Source of the DNA: an uncultured Clostridia bacterium
GTDB taxonomy: Bacteria > Bacillota > Clostridia > Oscillospirales > Oscillospiraceae
Direction of reading: 5' to 3'
Assembly: GCA_946184215.1 (NCBI GenBank)
Contig: CAMHER010000035.1
Coordinates: 1-13,950, forward strand
Length of the DNA: 13,950 nucleotides
Positions 9,001-13,950 of this stretch are shown here, in pieces. The notes beneath the pieces are model-generated. The model was not told the DNA's origin, made no database searches, and was given only the letters and a program-made list of their open reading frames with translations. Each line of letters begins with the position of its first letter. Position 1 is the first letter of the stretch. Made by a program: the position numbers and the translations under genes.

Positions 9001-9136
9001 GATCATCGCGCTGACGGCAAACGCCTTCGATGAGGATGTGCAGCGCAGCATGCAGGCGGGCTTGAACGCCCACCTCTCCAAGCCTGTGCAGCCGGAAGTC
9101 CTGTTTGAGACGCTCGAGAGCCTGATCAAGGACTGA
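6047..9136 (+). CDS. Hybrid sensor histidine kinase with extracytoplasmic sensor, PAS-like domain and two receiver domains
   Basis: 1029 residues from the ATG at 6047, chosen for AAGGGGTGA at 6031-6039; an in-frame ATG at 5966 has no ribosome site and adds 27 non-conserved residues. Order: TM1 (about 10-26); extracytoplasmic sensor about 35-290, whose length and alternating pattern (FAFVDTEGLIYTST, LAYIPVNGTDWQLTYLI) fit a double-Cache fold; TM2 about 300-317; coiled coil about 325-366; PAS-like region about 368-495; HisKA with His528 in MSHEIRTPMNAI; HATPase with Asn646, DNGIGM (679-684) and GLGM (711-714); receiver 1 with Asp820, Thr849, Lys871; receiver 2 with Asp958, Thr990, Lys1012. There is no HAMP, Hpt or DNA-binding domain, so phosphate must leave through another protein. 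It probably senses a small extracellular ligand. It starts 100 bases after the PhoR-like gene with no terminator between, so read-through is possible. The ligand is unknown. Confidence 0.93.
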   Translation: MDHGRKNYTATIAIIGSLILAIILVARTMWMGARARRDTEEAVRSVSLLYLDELAGRREQVVEDNLQEKIQTIRVAIDLMTEEDISDKAHLEAYQTRMKQLYKLDKFAFVDTEGLIYTSTGTQSDIDEYDFDYRTLSEPEISVFHPESTEKRVIIAVPVSIPFQGKTLSVCFMAIDMQEMLSGVSMTTHTGNATFCNIYTKTGAALTDSVLGGLAMEDNLLDAMQVAVFEPPYSYESFTREFQSGTRGVVSFTFNGIRETLAYIPVNGTDWQLTYLIRESVISERVSTISRGTVRRSMVQSALTVAAMLVMFGFIIAQTKRNSILLLEQETAEAENRVKREELEHRLTLQEKLLEEKRQREQQDRMLTALAADYWSVYYLELDKDTGVCYQAHADLDTPGFRAGEHFTYLSAVTAYANQYITDQYREEFLRFIQPDSIRSGLRQQRVISYTYMVRRHGRETYETVRFARVQQAGEENGQSLDSVGACFVDVDAEMRRVVEQQQALSNALAAAEEANKAKTAFLSNMSHEIRTPMNAIIGLDSIALNDPDTPPRTREYLEKIGASAEHLLGLINDILDMSRIESGRLTLKNEEFSFRKLLEAVNTMFSGQCQDKGLEYQCRINSEVDDYYIGDNMKLRQVLINVLGNAVKFTPPGGRVELQVERTAKFDGKTTLRFTISDNGIGMSKEFLPHLFDAFSQEDSSTTTKYASTGLGMAITKSIVEMMNGQIEVESEKDAGTTFVVTVTLCDSDRTDLQDEQEIRPGEMTVLIVDDDPVACRHAQLVLEKAGIASELASSGPQAVEMVKLRHARMEPYNLILVDWKMPGMDGVETTRQIRAAIGHETAIIILTAYRWDDVLGEALQAGVDSFLPKPLFAGAVLEEFKSALKRKDILARKQQAKADLRGKHILLAEDVAVNAEIMLMVLQMRQMEADHAENGKKAVEMFAAHPEGYYDAILMDMRMPEMDGLEATRAIRTMEREDAKTIPIIALTANAFDEDVQRSMQAGLNAHLSKPVQPEVLFETLESLIKD

Positions 9137-9207
9137 TACGAACAGCGGACAGAACGCTTCCTGTCTGTGTGAAGAATGTCCTTTCCGGAATTGCCCGTCA
9201 TGCACAA

Positions 9208-9239
9208 AAAAGCCCCTGATCTTTTGATCAGGGGCTTTT
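9208..9239. terminator. Bidirectional intrinsic terminator
   Basis: AAAAGCCCCTGATC (9208-9221) and GATCAGGGGCTTTT (9226-9239) form a perfect 14-bp stem with a TTTT loop. It has a T-run on the right for the + strand and an A-run on the left (9206-9211) that becomes a T-run on the - strand. It lies between the converging hybrid kinase and phosphatase genes and should stop both. The remaining bases of this 183-base gap hold only a weak 8-bp stem (9144-9169, no T-run) just after the kinase stop. Confidence 0.95.
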
Positions 9240-9319
9240 ATTCTTCCTTGAAAAGCTTCCGGCGCCGGAGCGGACGGCTTGCAGGCGCGAAAGAACAACA
9301 GGGACGACAGCAGCGCCTT

Positions 9320-10990
9320 TCACCCCGCCGACAGGTCCGGGCCTTTATATTCCACGCACAGCATCGTCAGATCGTCAAACTGCTCTGCATCCTTTACAAA
9401 GCCGTCCACAGCGCTGCGGACGTTTTTCAGGATCTTCTCCGGCGGGGCGGACGGCTGCTCGTTCAGGGCGCGCAGCATCCGATCCGTGCCGAACAGCTCG
9501 TTTTCGGCGTTGGTTGCCTCGGGCACGCCGTCCGTGTAGAGAAAAAGCTTCGAGCCGGGCGTCAGGCTCAGCTCATAATCGCGGTAGCGGATATCCTCCA
9601 TACCGCCGATGACAAAGCCGTGCCGGTCCTTGAGCAGCTCAAATGCTCCGCCGCTCGTCATCAGGGCCGGATATTCATGGCCGGCGTTGGCCGCCGTGAT
9701 CTTTCCGGTGGCGGTGTCCAGAATACCGAACCACACCGTGATGAACATCTCCTCGCGGTTGTTGGCGCAGATCTGATTGTTGACCGCCCGCAGCACCTCT
9801 GCGGGGCTGAGAGCAGCCATGGCAGCGTTCTGCACCAGGATCTTGGAGATCATCATAAACAGCGCCGCGGGCACGCCTTTTCCGGATACGTCCGCGATCG
9901 CAAGAGCGAGATGGCTCTCGTCGATGAGAAAGAAGTCGTAAAAATCTCCGCCGACCTCCTTGGCGGGATCCATGACGGCATAAATGTCAAACTCCGGCCG
10001 CTCCGGGAAAGCCGGGAAAACATTGGGCAGCATATTCTCCTGGATCCTGGCTGCCAGAGACAGCTCCGTGCCGATCCGTTCGCGCTCGGACGTTGCGGCT
10101 TTCAGGTTGGTCATATAGGACGCCACCCCGTCGGCCATGCTCTTTACGTTGCCTGCCAGCAAACGCAGCTCGCCCTCCGTCCGGATGGGCACGTCCTCAT
10201 ATACCAGCTCCTCCGGGTCGGCGTGGCGCTGCATTTTCTTCACAAAAGCGTCGCTGCTCTCGGCGATCCTGACAAGGGGATCGATCAGATACTGCTGGGT
10301 GTTGAGCATATAGATAACAAGGACAAAGGCGGTAAATACGGCGCCGATCACGATGACCGTACGCACATAGCGGTGTACGCCGACGTTGATTCTGTTGATG
10401 TCGATCTCCACGCAGATCAGCCCGACGGCATGATCCGCGCTGTCATAGATGACCCGGTACCCGTTGAGCATATGTCCGTATGCGTCCGAGTAGCCCTCCA
10501 GCGTCCCGTTCCCGCGCTTGGCGCTTTTGACGGCCTGCTGAAGGATCAGCAGCGTATCATCCTCAAACCCGCCTTCCTCGCAGGGCTTTCCCATATAGCT
10601 GTAGATCTCCGAGAGAGGCGCGCCCGCGGACAGCTCCGCCCGGCTTTTGGCATTGATCGCATAGTGCAGGCTGTGGATATCCTCCAGGTCATCAAAGTAA
10701 ACGGCATATAAGTACTCGATATCCGAGCTGTCCTTGATCGCATTGAGCTCTTCCCTCAGCTCCTCATATCCCGCGGGCATATCGCGCCCGGCGATCATAT
10801 CGCCGAAAGAATATTTGAGCGTGGCACGATACGCGTATTCCAGCACCGTGTCCGCATAGGTGACGTAGCTTTCCGTTACGCTGTCATGATAGAGCTTATA
10901 GCCGATGACGCCGATGGCGGCCGTCAGGATCCCCATAAAGAATATCGCCGTGATCGCGGCCTTGGTTTTTATCCCCATAGCTTTTTTCAT
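9320..10990 (-). CDS. Membrane-bound RsbU/SpoIIE-type PP2C serine phosphatase with HAMP domain
   Basis: 556 residues; the ATG at 10990 is supported by GAGGAGCGAGG just upstream. TM1 is about 11-30, an extracytoplasmic sensor about 33-205, TM2 about 210-228, HAMP about 230-292 (LIDPLVRIAESSDAF), then a helical linker ending ELSLAARIQENMLP, a segment typical of RsbU/RsbP phosphatases. The PP2C domain (about 325-550) has metal ligands in GGDFYD (Asp349), ADVSGKG (Asp367), LYTDGVPEA (Asp487) and FDDLTML (Asp539, Asp540), so it should be active. Such enzymes dephosphorylate anti-sigma-factor antagonists (STAS proteins) and so release a sigma factor or other partner in response to an external signal. 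No STAS protein, RsbW-like kinase or sigma factor lies in the window, so its target is unknown. It converges on the hybrid kinase gene; a functional link is possible but unproven. Confidence 0.93.
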   Translation of the reverse strand: MKKAMGIKTKAAITAIFFMGILTAAIGVIGYKLYHDSVTESYVTYADTVLEYAYRATLKYSFGDMIAGRDMPAGYEELREELNAIKDSSDIEYLYAVYFDDLEDIHSLHYAINAKSRAELSAGAPLSEIYSYMGKPCEEGGFEDDTLLILQQAVKSAKRGNGTLEGYSDAYGHMLNGYRVIYDSADHAVGLICVEIDINRINVGVHRYVRTVIVIGAVFTAFVLVIYMLNTQQYLIDPLVRIAESSDAFVKKMQRHADPEELVYEDVPIRTEGELRLLAGNVKSMADGVASYMTNLKAATSERERIGTELSLAARIQENMLPNVFPAFPERPEFDIYAVMDPAKEVGGDFYDFFLIDESHLALAIADVSGKGVPAALFMMISKILVQNAAMAALSPAEVLRAVNNQICANNREEMFITVWFGILDTATGKITAANAGHEYPALMTSGGAFELLKDRHGFVIGGMEDIRYRDYELSLTPGSKLFLYTDGVPEATNAENELFGTDRMLRALNEQPSAPPEKILKNVRSAVDGFVKDAEQFDDLTMLCVEYKGPDLSAG

Positions 10991-11027
10991 GCCTCGCTCC
11001 TCTGTCCTCTTCCTGTTTGCCCACTAC

Positions 11028-11057
11028 AGCATACGACAGAAGAAGGCGCTTTTTCAA
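11028..11057 (-). promoter_or_regulatory. Candidate promoter of the PP2C phosphatase gene
   Basis: On the - strand, TTGAAA (11057-11052) and TATGCT (11033-11028) are separated by 18 bases. This matches a vegetative sigma-A promoter fairly well and lies about 38 bases before the start codon. No other good pair is seen in this 224-base divergent gap for this gene. Confidence 0.5.
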
Positions 11058-11110
11058 GTGGAAGCTGCATATTTTCTCTTTTTCGATCGGAAAGTGCCGG
11101 TGTCCGAAAA

Positions 11111-11123
11111 GATACTCAGTATC
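11111..11123. promoter_or_regulatory. Palindrome, possible operator
   Basis: GATACT-C-AGTATC is a perfect 13-base palindrome with a single central base, 14 bases before the putative -35 of the TerB-domain gene and about 53 bases upstream of the phosphatase -35. Its form fits a small dimeric repressor or activator site. No regulator is identified. Confidence 0.35.
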
Positions 11124-11137
11124 AAAAAACTGCGTAC

Positions 11138-11165
11138 TTGATTTGAAAAACGGATATGGTACAAT
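11138..11165 (+). promoter_or_regulatory. Candidate extended -10 promoter of the TerB-domain operon
   Basis: TTGATT (11138-11143), a 16-base spacer and TACAAT (11160-11165), with TG one base upstream of the -10 (11157-11158), give a good extended -10 promoter. The leader to the ATG at 11215 is about 43 bases. A second -10-like TATACT at 11169 lacks a spaced -35. Confidence 0.55.
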
Positions 11166-11214
11166 AATTATACTGAATCGGACGGCGGATCTGCGCGGGA
11201 GGGGAGGTGGTCTC

Positions 11215-13044
11215 ATGCAGCTGGCGGAGCTTGTGGCTTATGCCAGAGAGAAGTATCAGATCGAAGAGCAGCACAAGTGGGCGGATTTCCCCGGCTTTTC
11301 TGTACTCTGCCACCCGCGGACGGGCAAGTGGATCGCATTGCTCATGCGGCAATGGGATACCGAGAGAGGCGAAGAAATCGAGCGCTGCGACCTCAAATGC
11401 GGAAGCGGCAGCCTGCTGCGTTTCCAGCGGCCGTACCTTTCCCCGCCGATCCGGATGCGCGGGAACAAATGGCTGGATATTGCCTTTGACAACAGCACAG
11501 AAAGAGATGTGGTCCTTGAGCTTTTCGATCAGGCGATCGCAGAGGGGACAGGGCACGGCTGCACCATTGTTCTCGGATCTGCGCTTCCGGGCGGCGAAGA
11601 ACGCTATCGGGAAACCGCGCTGCCCTTCGCCGGAAGTTCATACAAGGCGGAAAAGGAAGAACTCCCGGATCGCCTGCGGGAAATGCGGCGGCTGTATGAA
11701 TACGGCAGAGAATCCCCCTCGGCCAGAGCCCGGAACTTCTATCGTCAGGCCGTGTTCATGCAGGATTATGAGGACGATCTCCCGTGGACGGGTGATTTTG
11801 TCTGCTATTTTCCCACCTATCATGACCTGACCACGAGGCAGCTCCGCGGTTATTTCACCTGGCGCGCCAGGCTGCGCAGGGGCGATTTTCAGCCGATCGC
11901 CAGCTCTGCCGCGTATCTTTACGTCTATGAGCTCTTAAACGGCGTCGGCGCGGCCTCGCCGGAAGAGGGGCTGCAAAAGCTTCTGGAATTTGAGAAAGGG
12001 TATCTGGATTCCGGCATCGGGGACGGACGCATGCGGAGCAATCTGCGGCGCTGGATGCTGGAATTTGCCGTGCTGCGTGACCTTTCTCCGGAGCTGGCCC
12101 GACAGGCCGCGGATAAGGAAATGATCGAGCGGGACGCGGCTTTGACGGTTTTGCGTTCTCCGGAGAACCATTCCGACGCGGAGGTGTTTACCGCGCTGTG
12201 CCGCCTGGGTGGGAAGAAAACAGAGAGCTCCCCGGTGACGGCGAACCAGGCGGAAAAGGGCGAAGCCCTGTTCGCGCAGAGCTGGCGTAAGGCGTCCGCA
12301 TATATTTGGGAGGGAAAAGATCTGTTTGCCCTCTGCTTCGGGGAGAAGAAGACCCGTCAATGGTATCCCCTGTCCAATGCCGTCTATTATGAGCAGACAA
12401 GACAGCCGGATCGGTCGTATTCCCTGGATGACTGCCGCAGCTACCGCTGCCGAAACGGCATCTGGCAGGTGGAGGCCTACGAAAAGCTGTCCTTTGACAA
12501 AGGGCGGCTGCAGGGCTTTCTGCATGAGACGGACGCCCGGCTGCGCCGCTATCTGAAAACCGGGCGCTATCTGCGGGAAGACCCGGCCGACGAATGGGCG
12601 ATCCCCTATATCGACGCAGTGATTGAGGAGGACAAAAAGGCCGCGCTCGAAGCGGCCAGACCCAAGATCACCATCGACCTGTCCGACCTGGAGCAGATCC
12701 GTCGTGACGCGGCCACGACCCGGGAGAGCCTGCTGACGGAGGACGAGATCGAAGAAATCGCAGAAGCAGCCCCGCCCGCGGACGAGAGCGAAACAAGCGA
12801 TCTTCCGCTGGATCCTGTACAGGTTCAGATCCTCCACGCCCTGCTGGAGGAGCGGGATGCGGCGGAGATCCTCAAGGCGCACCACCTGATGCCGAGTATG
12901 ACCGCGGACGCCATCAACGAAGCGCTCTTTGACGAGATCGGCGACACCGTCCTGCTCTGTGAGGAGGAGCAGCTTCTGCTGGTGGACGACTATATCGAAG
13001 AACTGGAGCAAATCCTTGGAGGAACAAGCAATGGAGGAACATAA
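11215..13044 (+). CDS. YjbR/MmcQ-like - TerB_N - TerB_C domain protein
   Basis: 609 residues from the ATG at 11215, supported by GGGGAGGTGG at 11201-11210; the open frame runs back to 11017 but crosses the promoter. Residues about 1-115 read like a YjbR/MmcQ domain (KWADFPGFSVL, TGKWIALLM, NKWLDIAFD). Residues about 165-380 match the TerB_N pattern (FYRQAVFMQDYEDD, YFPTYHDLTTRQLRGYFTWR, AAYLYVYELLNGVG). Residues about 460-600 fit TerB_C: an acidic helical tail with a winged-helix-like stretch (QILHALLEE...DTVLL...DDYIEELEQIL). There is no signal peptide or membrane span, so it is cytoplasmic. TerB-related domains occur in tellurite/phage-stress systems and, with ATPases and helicases, in putative DNA-processing or defence operons. 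No catalytic residues are recognised; a scaffold or sensor for the downstream ATPase is a guess. The stop lies inside the next gene (14-base overlap). Domain calls are from remembered family patterns. Confidence 0.82.
   Translation: MQLAELVAYAREKYQIEEQHKWADFPGFSVLCHPRTGKWIALLMRQWDTERGEEIERCDLKCGSGSLLRFQRPYLSPPIRMRGNKWLDIAFDNSTERDVVLELFDQAIAEGTGHGCTIVLGSALPGGEERYRETALPFAGSSYKAEKEELPDRLREMRRLYEYGRESPSARARNFYRQAVFMQDYEDDLPWTGDFVCYFPTYHDLTTRQLRGYFTWRARLRRGDFQPIASSAAYLYVYELLNGVGAASPEEGLQKLLEFEKGYLDSGIGDGRMRSNLRRWMLEFAVLRDLSPELARQAADKEMIERDAALTVLRSPENHSDAEVFTALCRLGGKKTESSPVTANQAEKGEALFAQSWRKASAYIWEGKDLFALCFGEKKTRQWYPLSNAVYYEQTRQPDRSYSLDDCRSYRCRNGIWQVEAYEKLSFDKGRLQGFLHETDARLRRYLKTGRYLREDPADEWAIPYIDAVIEEDKKAALEAARPKITIDLSDLEQIRRDAATTRESLLTEDEIEEIAEAAPPADESETSDLPLDPVQVQILHALLEERDAAEILKAHHLMPSMTADAINEALFDEIGDTVLLCEEEQLLLVDDYIEELEQILGGTSNGGT
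13018..13023 (+). promoter_or_regulatory. Internal ribosome binding site for the P-loop ATPase gene
   Basis: GGAGGA sits seven bases before the ATG at 13031, inside the last codons of the TerB-domain gene. It fixes the start of the downstream gene and implies translational coupling across a 14-base overlap. Confidence 0.75.
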
Positions 13045-13950
13045 AAAAGTGCCGAAGCGCATCGCGCAGACGGTGCTGAATTCCTTAAAAGGCGGCGTGG
13101 TGCCGCGCATCGGCCTGCCGTATATCACGGTCGGCCGGAAAAACGAGATCGAAGCCCTGCTGCACGACGTGGATATCATTGCCGAGGGCGGCGCGTCCTT
13201 CCGCTTCATCGTGGGGCGCTATGGCAGCGGCAAGAGCTTTCTGCTGCAGACCATCCGCAACTATGTGATGGACCGTGGCTTTATCGTGGCAGACGCCGAC
13301 CTCTCCCCCGAACGGAGGCTGCAGGGGACGAAGGGACAGGGACTTGCCACCTACCGGGAGCTGATCTCCAACCTGTCCACAAAAACAAAGCCGGAGGGCG
13401 GCGCGCTGACGCTGATCCTGGACCGATGGATCAGCGCGGTGCAGAGTGAGACCGTGCAGGAGACCGGGCTTGCGCCGGATGATCCCGCTCTTACCGCGGC
13501 CACGGACAAGAAAATCTATGCCGTGACGGCCTCCGTCAGCGAGCTGGTACACGGCTTCGAGTTTGCCAGGCTCCTGTCTGCCTATTACCGCGCCTATGTG
13601 AATGGGGACGACGAGACGAAGGCCAAGGTCGTGCGCTGGTTCCGGGGCGAATACGCCCTCAAGAGCGAGGCCAGGGAGGCCCTGGGCGTCAACATCATCA
13701 TCAGCGATGACGACTGGTACGACTATCTCAAGCTCTTTGCCGCCTTCTTCCGTCTGGCGGGCTACACGGGCATGTTCATCATGATCGACGAGCTGGTGAA
13801 TATCTATAAGATCCCCAATTCGATCACCCGGCAGTATAACTACGAGAAGATGCTGACCATGTACAACGACACCCTGCAGGGAAAGGCAAAATATCTCGGC
13901 ATCCTCATGGGGGCCACGCCCCAGGCCCTGGAGGACAAGCGGCGGGGCAT
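13031..13950 (+). CDS. P-loop ATPase, DUF2791 / BREX ATP-binding protein-like, 3' truncated
   Basis: 306 residues are visible and the frame is still open at the window end; family members have roughly 430. The start is set by GGAGGA at 13018. After a short N-terminal segment ending YITVGRKNEI comes Walker A (VGRYGSGKSFLL, Lys68), then LSPERRLQG and ATYRELISNL, which fit the DUF2791 (PF10923) pattern, and Walker B (MFIMIDELVNI, Asp253, Glu254), followed by an ILMGATP strand resembling sensor 1. The ATPase core thus looks intact up to the edge. This family includes ATP-binding proteins of BREX phage-defence systems and of TerB-linked helicase operons. With the TerB_N gene overlapping upstream, a Ter-type DNA-processing or defence role is likely. 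A helicase gene is predicted next but lies outside the window. Generic STAND/ORC-type AAA+ ATPase is the alternative. Confidence 0.85.
   Translation, partial: MEEHKKVPKRIAQTVLNSLKGGVVPRIGLPYITVGRKNEIEALLHDVDIIAEGGASFRFIVGRYGSGKSFLLQTIRNYVMDRGFIVADADLSPERRLQGTKGQGLATYRELISNLSTKTKPEGGALTLILDRWISAVQSETVQETGLAPDDPALTAATDKKIYAVTASVSELVHGFEFARLLSAYYRAYVNGDDETKAKVVRWFRGEYALKSEAREALGVNIIISDDDWYDYLKLFAAFFRLAGYTGMFIMIDELVNIYKIPNSITRQYNYEKMLTMYNDTLQGKAKYLGILMGATPQALEDKRRG

Noticed and set aside
6914..9298. 794-codon open frame on the - strand opposite the hybrid kinase
   Set aside because: It mirrors the kinase reading frame in high-G+C DNA, is rich in His, Gln, Leu and Arg with no family pattern, and has no ribosome site. 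Strong kinase motifs lie on the other strand.
9176..10711. 511-codon open frame on the + strand opposite the PP2C phosphatase
   Set aside because: It is antisense to intact PP2C motifs, shows no recognisable domain, and starts before the bidirectional terminator that it would have to cross.
11017..11214. Upstream extension of the TerB-domain protein by 66 residues
   Set aside because: It would cover the extended -10 promoter and the strong ribosome site at 11201-11210, and the added residues are low-complexity and unlike the family.
11935..13209. 424-codon open frame on the - strand opposite the TerB and ATPase genes
   Set aside because: It spans the overlap of two coupled genes with good starts, and has composition typical of antisense shadows.
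13031..13950. Calling the right end a full BREX system
   Set aside because: No PglZ, PglX methylase, BrxA/B or Lon gene is visible. One ATPase of a related family with a TerB partner is not enough.
1..13950. Signs of a mobile island (integrase, transposase, tRNA target, attachment repeats)
   Set aside because: None seen. Base composition and codon style look even across the window by eye, so transfer of the TerB operon is not supported here.

Overview
This 13.95-kb window is chromosomal DNA with high G+C, dense coding and Gram-positive style ribosome binding sites (GGAGG or GGTGA, 5-9 bases before the start). The protein families and their arrangement point to an anaerobic gut-type clostridium of the Oscillospiraceae/Ruminococcaceae kind. 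That placement is inferred from gene style, not from a marker gene. There are nine genes, the first and last cut by the window edges. I see no rRNA, tRNA, CRISPR array, insertion sequence or integrase, and no gene-free stretch longer than about 230 bases.

Region A (1-2030, + strand) is the end of a pentose-catabolic operon: a 5'-truncated FGGY-family sugar kinase, probably acting on L-ribulose or a similar ketose, then araD one base later (L-ribulose-5-phosphate 4-epimerase). It closes with a strong intrinsic terminator.

Region B (2067-5946) looks like a phosphate module. A Na+/phosphate symporter fused to a PhoU domain is read leftward. Divergent from it is a PhoB/PhoP-like response regulator overlapping by 4 bases with a PhoR-like histidine kinase. 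The shared intergenic region carries TTTACA/TTAACC/TTAACG hexamers upstream of the transporter's -10 box that resemble a Pho box. The likely logic is that the two-component pair senses phosphate limitation and controls the transporter, and the fused PhoU domain may report transport status to the kinase.

Region C (6047-10990) is a signalling pair read toward each other across a near-perfect bidirectional terminator (9208-9239): a 1029-residue membrane hybrid histidine kinase with two receiver domains, and a membrane-bound RsbU/SpoIIE-type PP2C phosphatase with its own extracytoplasmic sensor and a HAMP domain. Neither has a DNA-binding output or an obvious partner in the window.

Region D (11138-13950, + strand, runs off the edge) is the most unusual part. 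It is a two-gene translationally coupled unit with its own extended -10 promoter. The first gene encodes a protein with an N-terminal YjbR/MmcQ-like domain, a TerB_N domain and a TerB_C-like tail. The second encodes a P-loop ATPase of the DUF2791 type, related to the ATP-binding proteins of BREX systems. This looks like the left end of a Ter-related DNA-processing or defence system, normally completed by a large helicase that would lie beyond the right edge.
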